Below, in pieces: positions 24,279 through 34,693 of a stretch of 64,000 nt of DNA; position 1 is the stretch's first letter, and the number at the start of each line of letters is the position of its first letter. The notes beneath the pieces are model-generated. The model made no database searches. It was given only the letters and a program-made list of their open reading frames with translations, and had not been told where the DNA came from. The position numbers and the translations under genes were made by a program. The DNA is from Serinicoccus chungangensis (GTDB lineage: Bacteria; Actinomycetota; Actinomycetes; Actinomycetales; Dermatophilaceae), in contig NZ_CP040887.1 of the NCBI RefSeq assembly GCF_006337125.1, positions 2,728,001 through 2,792,000 of the forward strand, written 5' to 3'.

Positions 24279-26209
24279 CAACCACCTCGGTAGGTCTCGG
24301 GCACCGGCTCCCAGGCCGGTGCGTCGGTCGCCCAGGTCCACACCTGCACGGTCGGGCCGGGCGCGCTCAGCCGCACGCCCCTCCCGGTCACGTCGAGCCC
24401 CGCGGTCTGCGGTGTCCGGCCCTGCGCGGCCCCTGCTCCGGCCACCTGGGCGGCCGGGATCTCGACGTCGTCGTGCGCCGCCCGCGCGACGTGCACGAGG
24501 GCCGTCTGCTCCGGGTGCTCCCGCAGGAAGACCATGACGTCACCCTCAGCATAGAGCCAGCGCATCCCGCCGCCCCAGAGCGCGGGGCAGTCGTGCCGCA
24601 GGGCGATGAGGGCGCGGTAGTGCTCGGCGAGCCTCGCGTCCCACAGCCCGTCGTCGGCGTCGCGCGACCCCCAGGGCATCGGCCGGCGGCCGTCCTCCCC
24701 GAAGTCGCCGGGCATCCCGATCTCGTCGCCGTAGGTGATCATCGGGATCCCGGGCAGCGTCAGCAGCAGCCCTGCAGCGACCTGCACCTGCTCCCTGTCG
24801 TCGCCGACGAGGGTGCGCACGCGGGTGGTGTCGTGCGAGCCGACGAGGGTCATCGAGTGGGTCCACGCCCGCCACGACACGATGGAGCAGAAGTCGCGCA
24901 TCGTCTCGGCGACGAGCTCGGCCCCGAGCCGGGGCACCTGCAGCGGGCTGCCGAGGAACTTCGGCGCGAAGTCCGCCGCCCGCAGCCAGGTCCAGACCGG
25001 CCGGGTGAAGCCGGAGTAGTTCATCACCCCGTGCCAGCCGTCGCCGTCGACGTCCCGGCTGTGGTCGTGGGTGTGCTCGGCGACGAGCAGGCCCTGGCCG
25101 CCGGTCGCCCGGTCCACCGCGGCCCGGGTCTCCCGCGCCACCTGGTGGGTGAGGTCGCTGCCCTTGTAGCGCCCGGTCATGTTGGCCACGTCGACCCGCC
25201 AGGAGTCGAAGCCGCGCCCCTCGCCCAGCCACCGCTCGATGACCGACTCGGGCCCCTCGGTGAGCCGGGCCCGCAGCGCGGGGTTGGCGTGGTCCAGCTT
25301 GGGCAGGCTCTCCACGCCCAGCCAGGTCACCCACTCCCCCGGTCGGCCGCCGTCGCGGACGTACCACGACGCGAACTCGCCTTCGGGGTCCTGGCGCGCG
25401 GCGGCATACCACTCGTGCGCGTCGCCGGTGTGGTTGGTCGTGATGTCGCCCATGACCCGGATGCCGCGCCCGTGCGCCGCCTCCTGCAGCCGCAGCAGCG
25501 CCGCGTCGCCGCCGAGCACGGGGTCGACCGCCTCGAAGGTCGAGGCGTCGTAGCGGTGGTTGGAGCGGGCCGGGAAGACGGGGGTGAGGTAGAGCACGTC
25601 GACGCCGAGGTCGACGAGGTGGTCCAGCCGCTCCCGGGCGCCGTCGAGGGTCCCGCCGAAGACCTGCGCCGGGTTCTCCCCCCGGCCGGTCGCGACCGGG
25701 TCGTCCCAGCGGGCCGGGACCGCCCAGTCGGGCAGGTCCGTGCGGGGGCCGCCGGGGTCGCCGACCGGCTCCACCGCCTCGTCGCGGGCGAACCGGTCCG
25801 GGAAGACCTGGTAGACGACCGCGCGCTGCGCCCAGTCCGGCGGCGGCGCGTGGGTGACGAGGCGGAAGTCGCTGGTGTCGGGCACGTCGCGCAGGTGCAC
25901 GCCGGTGCCGTTGAGCCAGCGGTATGCCGGCACGCCCTCCGCGTCGCTCTGCAGCAGGAAGCGGTAGGTCGTCACCGGGTTGTGGCAGGTGACCTCGCCC
26001 TGCCACCACTCCTCGTCCTCGGTCCGGTGCACGACCCGGGCGTCGGTGAAGAACTGCTCGCCGTCCGGGGTGGTGCGCACGTGCACGGCGCCCACCGCCG
26101 CGGCACGGGGCACCCGCACCCGCACCGACACCACCGCGCCGGGCGCGGGGTGCTGGTCGCTGACGTAGAGCGGTGACCCGTCGTGGTGAGGATCGACCGC
26201 CCGGCTCAC
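24275..26209 (-). CDS. GH13 alpha-glycosidase (maltodextrin-degrading)
   Basis: The 644-residue protein has an N-terminal starch-binding-like beta domain (residues 1-120) and a GH13 barrel. The conserved regions are DITTNHTGD, GFDSWRVDVAN (nucleophile Asp of RVD), LLVAEHTHD (acid/base Glu) and LVGSHDTTR (transition-state Asp). Family resemblance is to cyclomaltodextrinase/maltodextrin glucosidase. No signal peptide is present, so it would act on imported maltodextrins. The GTG start overlaps the malG stop by 4 bp; the long upstream extension in this frame is a shadow of malG. Confidence 0.9.
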   Translation of the reverse strand: MSRAVDPHHDGSPLYVSDQHPAPGAVVSVRVRVPRAAAVGAVHVRTTPDGEQFFTDARVVHRTEDEEWWQGEVTCHNPVTTYRFLLQSDAEGVPAYRWLNGTGVHLRDVPDTSDFRLVTHAPPPDWAQRAVVYQVFPDRFARDEAVEPVGDPGGPRTDLPDWAVPARWDDPVATGRGENPAQVFGGTLDGARERLDHLVDLGVDVLYLTPVFPARSNHRYDASTFEAVDPVLGGDAALLRLQEAAHGRGIRVMGDITTNHTGDAHEWYAAARQDPEGEFASWYVRDGGRPGEWVTWLGVESLPKLDHANPALRARLTEGPESVIERWLGEGRGFDSWRVDVANMTGRYKGSDLTHQVARETRAAVDRATGGQGLLVAEHTHDHSRDVDGDGWHGVMNYSGFTRPVWTWLRAADFAPKFLGSPLQVPRLGAELVAETMRDFCSIVSWRAWTHSMTLVGSHDTTRVRTLVGDDREQVQVAAGLLLTLPGIPMITYGDEIGMPGDFGEDGRRPMPWGSRDADDGLWDARLAEHYRALIALRHDCPALWGGGMRWLYAEGDVMVFLREHPEQTALVHVARAAHDDVEIPAAQVAGAGAAQGRTPQTAGLDVTGRGVRLSAPGPTVQVWTWATDAPAWEPVPETYRGGW

Positions 26210-27180
26210 TTGACCGAACCTGCGGTCATGCCGCCGATGAGCAGGCGCTGGAGGCTGAGGTAGACCAGCACCACCGGCAGGGAGGCGAGCAGGGCGCCGG
26301 CCACGAACTGGCCGAAGTACCTGTTCTGGTCGGCGTTGCGGGTGGCGTAGAGGCCGACCGCCAGGGTCTGGTTGTCCGCGTCGGTGAGGAAGATGCTGGC
26401 CAGCAGGAACTCGCCCCACAGCCCGACGAAGGCGAGGATGCCGACGGTCGCGAGGATGGGCGTCACCAGCGGGAGGATGATGGTGAAGAACACCCGGGCG
26501 TGGCTGGCGCCGTCGATCTTGGCCGCCTCGTCCAGCTCCTTGGGGATGGTGTCGAAGTAGCCCTTGAACAGCCAGATGTTGGCGCCCATCGCCCCGCCGA
26601 GGTAGACGAGCAGCAGGCCCCACAGGGTGTTGAGGCCGATCTGCGGGATGACCTCGCCGACGGTGGCGAAGGTGATGTAGAGCGCGACGAAGGCCAGCAG
26701 CGCGGGGAACATCTGCACCAGCAGGATGAAGAGCAGGCCGAACCGGCGGCCCGTCCAGCGCAACCGCGAGAAGGCGTAGGCCGCCGCTGCTCCCAGGACC
26801 AGCGTCGCCACGGTGGCGACCCCGCAGATGATGAGCGAGTTCTTGTACCACGTCCAGTAGGGGCGCGCGGCGTCGTTGAAGAGGGCGTCGAAGTTGCGCA
26901 GCCCGAACCGGGTCGGGAGCAGGCCCGAGGTCGACAGGGTGCCCGCGTTGTTGAACGCGGAGGACACGATGAAGACGATCGGGAAGAGGGCGAAGGCCAG
27001 CGCCAGCAGCGCCAGCGCGTGCCGCCACCACACCGCCCGGAAGGAGGTGCGCCGGGACTTGCGGGTCACGGTGTAGACGTCGGACGCGGCTGTGCCGAGC
27101 CGTCCGCCACGGCCCCGGTCGCTGCCGTGCGCGTCGACCGACCCGAGGGTGCTGCTGGTGGGGTCCTGGGGAGAAGTCAT
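26206..27180 (-). CDS. malG: Maltodextrin ABC transporter permease MalG
   Basis: The 324-residue protein has six membrane helices and the EAA loop ELDEAAKIDGASHARVFF characteristic of the MalG subfamily. The C-terminus (LIGGMTAGSVK) is the typical MalG ending. It starts one base after the malF stop. The substrate is inferred from the co-transcribed GH13 enzyme and the MalE-like binding protein. Confidence 0.92.
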   Translation of the reverse strand: MTSPQDPTSSTLGSVDAHGSDRGRGGRLGTAASDVYTVTRKSRRTSFRAVWWRHALALLALAFALFPIVFIVSSAFNNAGTLSTSGLLPTRFGLRNFDALFNDAARPYWTWYKNSLIICGVATVATLVLGAAAAYAFSRLRWTGRRFGLLFILLVQMFPALLAFVALYITFATVGEVIPQIGLNTLWGLLLVYLGGAMGANIWLFKGYFDTIPKELDEAAKIDGASHARVFFTIILPLVTPILATVGILAFVGLWGEFLLASIFLTDADNQTLAVGLYATRNADQNRYFGQFVAGALLASLPVVLVYLSLQRLLIGGMTAGSVK

Positions 27181-27181
27181 G

Positions 27182-28816
27182 TCAGTTCACGTCCTCGAGC
27201 GCCGCGGTACGGGTGAAGCCGAAGTAGCTGATGGTGGCCACCAGGAAGAAGATGACCACCGAGATGGCCGAGGCGAAGCCGAAGTTGGGCGAGGCCCCGC
27301 CCAGCGCCAGTCGGTAGGCCAGGGTGATGAGCAGGTCGGTCGAGCCGATGGAGCTCTGCCCGCCGACGAACGGCCCGCCCTCGGTGAGCAGCCAGATGAG
27401 CCCGAAGTTGTTGAAGTTGAAGGCGAAGGACGCGATCATCAGCGGCCCGACCGCCACCAGCAGCAGCGGCATGATGACCCGCCGGACCGTGGCGAAGGCC
27501 CCGGCGCCGTCGATGGCCGCCGCCTCCTTGACGTCGCTCGGGATGGCCTGGAGCGCGCCGGTGCAGACGATGAACCAGTAGGGGAAGCCCAGCCAGAGGT
27601 TGGTGATGAGCACCGCGACCCTTGCCCACCACGCGTTGCCGAGCCAGTTGATGTCCAGCCCGAAGAGGTTGTTGATGAGGCCGAAGTCCTGGTTGAACAT
27701 CGACGCCCAGACCAGCGCCGTCACGTAGATCGGCAGGGCGTAGGGGAGGATGAGGATCGAGCGGTACAGGCCCTTGCCCTTGAGCCGCTCGTCATTCATG
27801 AGCAGCGCGATCGCCATGCCCAGCAGGAAGGTCGCGACGACGGTGAAGGCCGCGAAGAAGACGTTCCAGACGAAGACCTTGGTCAGCCCCTCGCGCAGGG
27901 TGGCGTTGGTGAAGGCGTTGGTGTAGTTCTCGAACCCGACGAACTCCCGCCACCCCTGCGGCAGCGCAGCCCCCTCGCCGCCCTCCGGGACGAAGTTGGC
28001 GTCCTCGGCGACGTAGACCGTGCCCGTCACGGTGTCGGTGATGGTGTCGGCCTCCTCGTCGTAGACCCGGGTCGGGGTGCCGATGAAGGCCTCGGACAGC
28101 CCGACCTGCCGGATGCCGGCCGTCTGCTCCCCCGACTCGTCGAAGACCGGCACCCCGAAGTCGGCCAGGTCGTCGGACCGCTCGTTGACCTGCTGCGGGG
28201 TCAGCGTGGTCCAGCCGGGGGCGGAGATGATGCGGCCGGTCGGGCTGGCCTCGACCCCCTCGGCAGGCAGCTCCTCCAGGCCCTCGAGGGTGCCGACGTA
28301 GTAGGTGCCCTCGGCGTCGGTGAGCAGGTAGGCGAGGTCCCCGGTGGCCACGTCGGTGCCCTCCGGGACAGCGATGTTGAGGGCATACCGGCTGCTGCCC
28401 TCGACCTCCCGCACCGAGTTGGCGACGATCGAGGCGACCGCCTCCTCCTTGGTGCTGATGTGTCCGTCGCCGAAGTTGGTGAAGGAGATCTGCACGGTGT
28501 AGAGCAGCGGCCAGATCTGCAGCAGCAGCATGAGCAGGACACCGGGGAAGAGGTACTTCGCGGGGATGGCGCGCCTGGTGGCGTAGACGGCGATGACGCA
28601 CAGAGCGATGAAGCCGATAAGGCTGACCATGATCCAGTAGCCGGCCTCGATGACCTGCTGGGCCATCCAGCCCAGCACGGCGAGGGTCAGCAGGATCAGC
28701 CCCCACTTGACCACCTGCACCCAGATCGGGGTGCGCGAGCTGAACTCGAGGTGCTCACCGCTGGGTTCGAGGTTGTGCAGCGCGGCATCCACGTCGCTGC
28801 TCCGTGTCTCGGACAT
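27182..28816 (-). CDS. malF: Maltodextrin ABC transporter permease MalF
   Basis: The 544-residue permease has an N-terminal cytoplasmic stretch, three helices, a large extracytoplasmic P2-like loop (about residues 115-280) and the C-terminal transport core with EAA motif DVKEAAAIDGAGAFATVRRV. The large loop between helices is typical of MalF rather than shorter sugar permeases. It lies between malE and malG in one transcription unit. Confidence 0.92.
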   Translation of the reverse strand: MSETRSSDVDAALHNLEPSGEHLEFSSRTPIWVQVVKWGLILLTLAVLGWMAQQVIEAGYWIMVSLIGFIALCVIAVYATRRAIPAKYLFPGVLLMLLLQIWPLLYTVQISFTNFGDGHISTKEEAVASIVANSVREVEGSSRYALNIAVPEGTDVATGDLAYLLTDAEGTYYVGTLEGLEELPAEGVEASPTGRIISAPGWTTLTPQQVNERSDDLADFGVPVFDESGEQTAGIRQVGLSEAFIGTPTRVYDEEADTITDTVTGTVYVAEDANFVPEGGEGAALPQGWREFVGFENYTNAFTNATLREGLTKVFVWNVFFAAFTVVATFLLGMAIALLMNDERLKGKGLYRSILILPYALPIYVTALVWASMFNQDFGLINNLFGLDINWLGNAWWARVAVLITNLWLGFPYWFIVCTGALQAIPSDVKEAAAIDGAGAFATVRRVIMPLLLVAVGPLMIASFAFNFNNFGLIWLLTEGGPFVGGQSSIGSTDLLITLAYRLALGGASPNFGFASAISVVIFFLVATISYFGFTRTAALEDVN

Positions 28817-28974
28817 CGTCGTCCCTCTCTGACTGCGGCCGTCGGCCGTTCGGGGTGCTCGGGAGCGTGGCGCTCAGGGTCGTGCTGGGGGTCCGTGCTG
28901 CGGGTTCGTGCTGGGGGCCTCGGCCCGGCGGCGGGACAGCGTCCGCGCCGCCGGACCGAGGGTCGAGGGACGGC

Positions 28975-30321
28975 TCAGCGGCCGATGTTGGAGACGATCT
29001 CCTCCTGAGCGGCCTCGAGGCGCTCGGCGGGGTCGGCGCCACCGACGATGTCGGAGGTCGCCTGGCCCAGGGGCTGCCACACCGCGTTCATCGCGGGGAT
29101 GTTCGGCATCGGCGTGGCACCCTCGCCGGCGTCCGCCCAGGCCTGGATGTCGTCGTCCTCGGCGGCGACGGTCTCCAGAGCCGACTTCAGGGCCGGCGGG
29201 CGCTGGCCGGCCTCGAAGAGCGCGAGCTGCATCTCCTCGGTCGGCACGTAGGTGTTGACGAACTCCTGCGCCAGGGTGGGGTTCTGCGCGCCGGAGGCGA
29301 CGTAGAACATCTGGACGCCGAGGAACGGCACGGTCTGGCCGCCGTCCTCGAAGTCCGGGATCGGGTCGATGGCGTAGTCGATCTCGGCGCCCTCGACGTT
29401 GGGGATCGCCCAGGGGCCGGCCACCATGTAGGGGGTGCGGCCCTCGGCGAACAGCGACTCCATGGTCGGGAAGTCGACGTTGACGTTGAGCAGGCCCTCC
29501 TCGGCCATCCAGGCGATCTTCTCGCCGCCCTGGATGGTCTCCTCGGAGCCGACGATGACGTTGTCGGGGTCCCAACCGCCGTCCTCGTTCTTGCCGAAGA
29601 TGCCGCCGCCGTAGGCGGACAGGTAGGGGTAGGCGTGGTAGGCGTCACCGACGTTGCTCACCGGGGTGACGAAGGCCTGGTCGGCGTCGCCGGCGTCGAC
29701 GAGCTCGTTGCCGAAAGAGGCCAGCTCCTCCATGGTGGCGGGGGCGTCGGGGGCCAGGGCGGTGTTGCGGATGAGGCCGAGGGACTCGGTGGCGTAGGGC
29801 ACGCCGTAGATCTGGCCGTCGAACTGCGTGGCCTCGATCGACTCCTCGGTGAACAGCTCCTGGGTGTCGGAGGACATCTGGACCGGCTCCACGATGCCGT
29901 TCTGGACGAACTCGCCCAGCCAGTCGTGGGCGCCGACGACGATGTCCGGGCCCTGGTCGACGTTGGCGGCGTCCTTGAACTGCTGCCGGACGTCGGTCGC
30001 GACCTGCACCTGCGTGGTGATGCCGTACTCCTCGCCGAACTGCTCGGCCCACTCGGTGAGGATCGGGGCGCGGACGTCGTCGGACCAGATGACGAGCTCG
30101 GCGTTCTCGTCGCGGACGGGGGCCTCGGTGGAGGCGGCGTCGTCGCCCGCGGCCTCCTCGTCCTCGGCGGCCTCATCCTCGGCTGCGGCGTCGTCCTCCG
30201 CGGCGGTCTCCTCGGCGGACGAGCCGGCGTCGGCGGTCTCCTCGCCCGAGTCGCCGCCGCAGGCGGACAGCAGCAGCGCCGCCGCGCTGGTGATGGCTAC
30301 AGCACCGGTGGTGCGCTTCAT
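28975..30321 (-). CDS. malE: Maltodextrin-binding lipoprotein MalE
   Basis: The 448-residue extracellular solute-binding protein has a lipoprotein signal with lipobox LLSAC (Cys21). A very acidic Glu/Asp/Ala linker (residues 25-65) follows, then the family-1 binding domain (VIWSDDVRAPILTEWAEQFG ... GPWAIPNVEGAEIDYAIDPIP). The ATG has AAGGAG 6 bp upstream. The linker is longer and more acidic than usual and probably spans the cell wall. It is the first gene of the operon. Confidence 0.92.
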   Translation of the reverse strand: MKRTTGAVAITSAAALLLSACGGDSGEETADAGSSAEETAAEDDAAAEDEAAEDEEAAGDDAASTEAPVRDENAELVIWSDDVRAPILTEWAEQFGEEYGITTQVQVATDVRQQFKDAANVDQGPDIVVGAHDWLGEFVQNGIVEPVQMSSDTQELFTEESIEATQFDGQIYGVPYATESLGLIRNTALAPDAPATMEELASFGNELVDAGDADQAFVTPVSNVGDAYHAYPYLSAYGGGIFGKNEDGGWDPDNVIVGSEETIQGGEKIAWMAEEGLLNVNVDFPTMESLFAEGRTPYMVAGPWAIPNVEGAEIDYAIDPIPDFEDGGQTVPFLGVQMFYVASGAQNPTLAQEFVNTYVPTEEMQLALFEAGQRPPALKSALETVAAEDDDIQAWADAGEGATPMPNIPAMNAVWQPLGQATSDIVGGADPAERLEAAQEEIVSNIGR

Positions 30322-30640
30322 GGTTCTCCTTCGAACAGTGGTGAGGTCACCGGCCCGGCGCTGCTCGAGGAGCGGCGACGATGCCGCGGTCGTCATCGTG
30401 CAGGGTGGGGGTCGACGACCGTTGCGGCAAGTATGCAAGCACGCGCCGCATCTTTGCAAGAACTTGCAAGGGATGGGCAGATCACGATCTGCTAACGTGA
30501 CGCCCGTCACCGGCAACGGCGCCTGCTGACGGCATACCACCGCCACCCCGCCGCCCGGAGATGATCCGGTGCCGACCGGCGCCGGGTCCGTCCTTTACAA
30601 CGGATCGTCCGGCACGTACCTGCCGGTGAAGGAGCTGATC
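30322..30640. promoter_or_regulatory. Divergent mal promoter region with TTGCAAG repeats
   Basis: This 319-bp region separates malE from the divergent ATPase. TTGCAAG-AAC-TTGCAAG is at 30,454-30,470 and a further CAAG-TAT-GCAAG at 30,428-30,439. Direct TTGCAAG-type repeats are known operators for MalR-like LacI proteins in actinobacteria, so this is the likely target of the operon's regulator. GGAG 10 bp before 30,641 is the ATPase ribosome site. Confidence 0.6.
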
Positions 30641-31723
<1,083 letters not shown>

Positions 31724-31751
31724 CCCGCCCGCGACGAGCCGCACGGCATAC

Positions 31752-31788
31752 CGAGGCCGTCCGCCCCACCCCGGGGCGGGCGGCCTCG
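31752..31788 (+). terminator. Strong hairpin after the sugar-transport ATPase
   Basis: A 16-bp stem (31,752-31,767 with 31,773-31,788; one G-T pair) around a 5-base loop lies 28 bp after the stop codon. There is no T tract, but the stem is very stable. Confidence 0.75.
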
Positions 31789-31818
31789 CCGCGTCCGGGT
31801 CCGGGCGCGCCCCCTATC

Positions 31819-31914
31819 CCCACCGAGCGCCGCCAATGGTTACCCACCACCCCACCGAGCGCCGCCAATGGTTACCCACCACCCCACCGAGCGCCGCGAG
31901 TGGTTGCCCACGCT
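31819..31914 (+). repeat. Second array of three 32-bp repeats (family A)
   Basis: Units at 31,819-31,850, 31,851-31,882 and 31,883-31,914. Each contains CACCGAGCGCCGC and TGGTT(A/G)CCCAC. The first two are identical and the third differs mid-unit. The array lies between the terminator and the AbiEi-like gene. Confidence 0.85.
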
Positions 31915-32002
31915 GTCCACACGGTCCGTGGCTGCCCGCACCCGTCCACAGATCGTCGCGCGTCCCTGGCGAACGGAGTGCCGACGCCCCCAACGTGACC
32001 GG

Positions 32003-33034
32003 ATGGCGACGCTCACCGACCTCCCCCTGACCCCTTTCCGGTATGCCGATGCGCTGGGTCTCGGCCTGTCGCGTCAGCAGCTGCGTCACCTCGTCGGCAG
32101 CGGTCGGGTCGTGCGCCTACGCCGCGGCTGGTATGCCGCGGCCGGAGTCGCCCTTCCCGAGGGGGAGCGCTGGGAGCTCACGCGGCGGCACCACCTGCAA
32201 CGACTGCGGGAGGCTCTGCTCGATCACCCCGGGTGCGTCGCCAGCCATGCGAGCGGAGGGATGGTGCACGACCTGCCGCTGGTCATCTCCCCGCACGCCG
32301 ACGTGGAGCTGGTGCGCGTCGAGGACGCACCGAGCTCGCGGCGGCTCCCTGGCGTGACGATCCACCACACGGACACGATCGACGTCCCCGTCACGACCGT
32401 GGACGGGATGCGCACGACCACGATCGCCCAGACCTGCGCCGACATCCTGCGCACACGACGCCTCCCGCACGCTCTGGCCATGCTCGACGAGGCGGTGCGC
32501 GCGTCGACGGTCACAGCCCGGGAGGTCCGGGCCGTCCTCGACACCCAGCGGCGCTGGGTCGGCCGACCCAGGGCGCTCCAGGTCATCGACCTGCTGGACG
32601 AGCGTCGCGAGAGCTGGGGCGAGGCATACTCCGCCGGCGTCATCCACCTGGCCGAGCTTCCGCAGCCCATCCCCCAGGTCGAGCTGTATGACGAGCAGTT
32701 CCGTTTCGTCGCCCGGCTCGACGGCCTCCTGGACCACGAGCAGGTGGCCACGGAGTGCGACGGTCAGGGCAAGTACCGACTGGGAGCGACGGCGGAAACC
32801 GGTGAGCAGGTGGCCCGGTCGGTCCTCGCGGCCGAGGCGGTTCGCCAAGGACGCATCGAGCGGCTGGGTCTGGAGGTCGCGCGCTGGATGACCGAGGAGG
32901 CCATGCACACCCCGGAGGTCGTCGCCCAGCGCATCAACGCCGCCCGGTCCAGAGCGCTGTCGCGGCCCTTCACCGGCTGGGTCAGGTGGGAGGGAGAGTT
33001 CCGCAGGCTCCCGCTGCTGCCACGCGCCGAGTGA
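32003..33034 (+). CDS. AbiEi-like winged-helix protein (orphan antitoxin-type)
   Basis: The 343-residue protein begins MATLTDLPLTPFRYADALG. The first 60 residues form a winged-helix region (GLSRQQLRHLVGSGRVVRLRRGWYAAAG) like the AbiEi antitoxin domain. The middle (CVASHASGGMVHDLP ... TTIAQTCADILR) follows the same family, and the C-terminal third resembles DUF559/endonuclease-like tails (VELYDEQFRFVARLDGLLD). No AbiEii toxin gene is adjacent. Such orphan proteins are common in actinobacteria and their role is unknown. Arrays of 32-bp repeats flank the gene on both sides in opposite orientation. Confidence 0.75.
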   Translation: MATLTDLPLTPFRYADALGLGLSRQQLRHLVGSGRVVRLRRGWYAAAGVALPEGERWELTRRHHLQRLREALLDHPGCVASHASGGMVHDLPLVISPHADVELVRVEDAPSSRRLPGVTIHHTDTIDVPVTTVDGMRTTTIAQTCADILRTRRLPHALAMLDEAVRASTVTAREVRAVLDTQRRWVGRPRALQVIDLLDERRESWGEAYSAGVIHLAELPQPIPQVELYDEQFRFVARLDGLLDHEQVATECDGQGKYRLGATAETGEQVARSVLAAEAVRQGRIERLGLEVARWMTEEAMHTPEVVAQRINAARSRALSRPFTGWVRWEGEFRRLPLLPRAE

Positions 33035-33060
33035 CGGTGTGCGCGGCTCGGAGCGACGTG

Positions 33061-33284
33061 AGCAACCACTCACGACGCCCGGTGGGGAGGAGAGCAACCA
33101 CCCACGACGCCCGGTGCGAACCAGAGCAACCACCCACGACGCCCGGTGCGAACCAGAGCAACCACCCACGACGCCCGGTGCGAACCAGAGCAACCACCCA
33201 CGACGCCCGGTGCGAACCAGAGCAACCACCCACGACGCCCGGTGGAGAGGAGAGCAACCACTCACGACGCCCGGTGCGGGGGGA
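33061..33284 (-). repeat. Array of seven 32-bp tandem repeats (family A, inverted)
   Basis: Seven head-to-tail units of exactly 32 bp begin at 33,061. The four from 33,093 to 33,220 are identical, and the outer ones vary in the last eight bases. Read on the minus strand, each contains CACCGGGCGTCGTGGGTGG followed by TTGCTC, matching the arrays at 23,097 and 31,819. There are no unique spacers. The array lies between the stop at 33,034 and the start at 33,311. Confidence 0.9.
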
Positions 33285-33310
33285 GACACGACGGGCCTAC
33301 GCTTGCTGGT

Positions 33311-34555
33311 ATGCCGCTCGACATCAGCGCGATCAAGCTCGACCCGGCGATGCTCGACCTCCCGTGGGAGGTGCCGCTCGAGGAGTGGCCGGAGAAGCAC
33401 CTGGCCGCGCTCCCCCGGGGCATCTCCCGCCACGTGGTGCGCTTCGTGCGGTTCCAGGGGGCGGTCATCGCCGTCAAGGAGATCTCCGAGCCGCTGGCCC
33501 GGCGCGAGTTCCAGACCCTGCGCAACCTGCGCCGCCTCGACCTGCCGACCGTCGAGCCGCTCGCCGTGGTGTCCGGCCGCACCGACGCCGACGGCGAGCC
33601 GCTGGACGCCTGCCTCGTCACCCGCCACCTGAAGTTCTCGCTGCCCTACCGCGCCGTCTTCAGCCAGCGCATGCGCCCGGACACCGCCCGGCGCACCCTC
33701 GACGCGCTCGCCGTCCTGCTCGTGCGGCTGCACCTGGCCGGCTGCTTCTGGGGCGACGTCTCGCTGTCCAACACGCTGTTCCGGCGCGACGCGGGCGACT
33801 TCGCGGCATACCTCGTCGACGCGGAGACCGCGGAGCTGCACCCCCAGCTGTCCCCCGGCCAGCGCGAGCACGACCTCTTCGTCGCGCACGGCAACATCGC
33901 CGGCGAGCTCATGGACCTCGAGGCGGCCGGCGCCCTCGAGGGGGAGGACCCCATCGAGATCGCCAACCGGATCATGCACCGCTACGACCTGCTGTGGAAC
34001 GAGCTGACCGGCGAGGAGCGCTTCGAGCGCGGCGACCGGTGGCGGGTGGACGAGCGCATGCGCCGCCTCAACAACCTGGGCTTCGACGTCGACGAGCTGG
34101 AGATGACGACCGACATCGACGGCGCCTACATCCGCATCCAGCCCAAGGTCGTCGACGCCGGTCACGCCTCGCGCCGGCTCATGCGGCTCACCGGCCTGGA
34201 CGTGGAGGAGAACCAGTCGCGCCGGCTGCTCAACGACCTGGACGCCTACCGCGCGGCGACCGACCGCCAGGAGGACGACGAGGAGCTCGTCGCCCACGAC
34301 TGGCTGTCCCGGGTCTACGAGCCGGTCACCCGGACGGTCCCCCGCGAGCTGCGCACCAAGCTGGAGCCGGCCGAGCTCTTCCACGAGATCCTCGAGCACC
34401 GGTGGTACCTCTCCGAGCGGGTCCGCCACGACGTCGACCTCGTCGACGCGGTCCAGGACTACGTCGCGACCGTGCTGCCGAAGAAGCCCGACGAGATGTC
34501 GATCCTCGGCGTCGACACCGAGGAGATCCCCATCCGGGCCCGCCTCTCGGAGTGA
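33311..34555 (+). CDS. DUF4032 protein with kinase-like fold
   Basis: The 414-residue protein begins MPLDISAIKLDPAMLDLPWE. The N-terminal half resembles an RIO/lipopolysaccharide-kinase fold: VIAVKEISEPLARREFQTL (Lys), LHLAGCFWGDVSLSNTLF (HxD-like Asp and Asn) and AAYLVDAETAEL (DFG-like Asp). The C-terminal DUF4032 part follows (NNLGFDVDELEMTTDIDG ...). A -10-like TACGCT (33,298-33,303) ends 7 bp before the ATG, suggesting a leaderless mRNA. Function is not known. Confidence 0.85.
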   Translation: MPLDISAIKLDPAMLDLPWEVPLEEWPEKHLAALPRGISRHVVRFVRFQGAVIAVKEISEPLARREFQTLRNLRRLDLPTVEPLAVVSGRTDADGEPLDACLVTRHLKFSLPYRAVFSQRMRPDTARRTLDALAVLLVRLHLAGCFWGDVSLSNTLFRRDAGDFAAYLVDAETAELHPQLSPGQREHDLFVAHGNIAGELMDLEAAGALEGEDPIEIANRIMHRYDLLWNELTGEERFERGDRWRVDERMRRLNNLGFDVDELEMTTDIDGAYIRIQPKVVDAGHASRRLMRLTGLDVEENQSRRLLNDLDAYRAATDRQEDDEELVAHDWLSRVYEPVTRTVPRELRTKLEPAELFHEILEHRWYLSERVRHDVDLVDAVQDYVATVLPKKPDEMSILGVDTEEIPIRARLSE

Positions 34556-34672
34556 GGCGCTCAGGTATGCCGCGCACCAGTCACCCGACCGGGGCACCTC
34601 GCATACCCGTGCGCTGTCTCGTGACACAGGCGTGCTCCGAGGCACGCCCGCGACACGAGGTCAGGCACGACC

Positions 34673-34692
34673 ACGCGCACGAGCGTGCGCGT
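34673..34692. terminator. Bidirectional hairpin between convergent genes
   Basis: ACGCGCAC-GAGC-GTGCGCGT is a perfect 8-bp stem lying 1 bp beyond the rlmB stop and serving the convergent DUF4032 gene as well. A second small hairpin (GCGTGC/GCACGC) is at 34,630-34,647. Confidence 0.6.
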
Positions 34693-34693
34693 C

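Noticed and set aside
26173..27216. Long plus-strand reading frame opposite malG
   Set aside because: It is antisense to a clear permease gene and has the Asp/Glu/Gly/Arg-rich composition typical of shadow frames in high-GC DNA.
32003..33034. Complete AbiE toxin-antitoxin system
   Set aside because: Only the AbiEi-like part is present; neighbouring genes are an ABC ATPase and a DUF4032 protein, with no AbiEii nucleotidyltransferase.
33061..33284. CRISPR-like array
   Set aside because: The units are pure tandem repeats of 32 bp with no unique spacers, and no cas genes are nearby.
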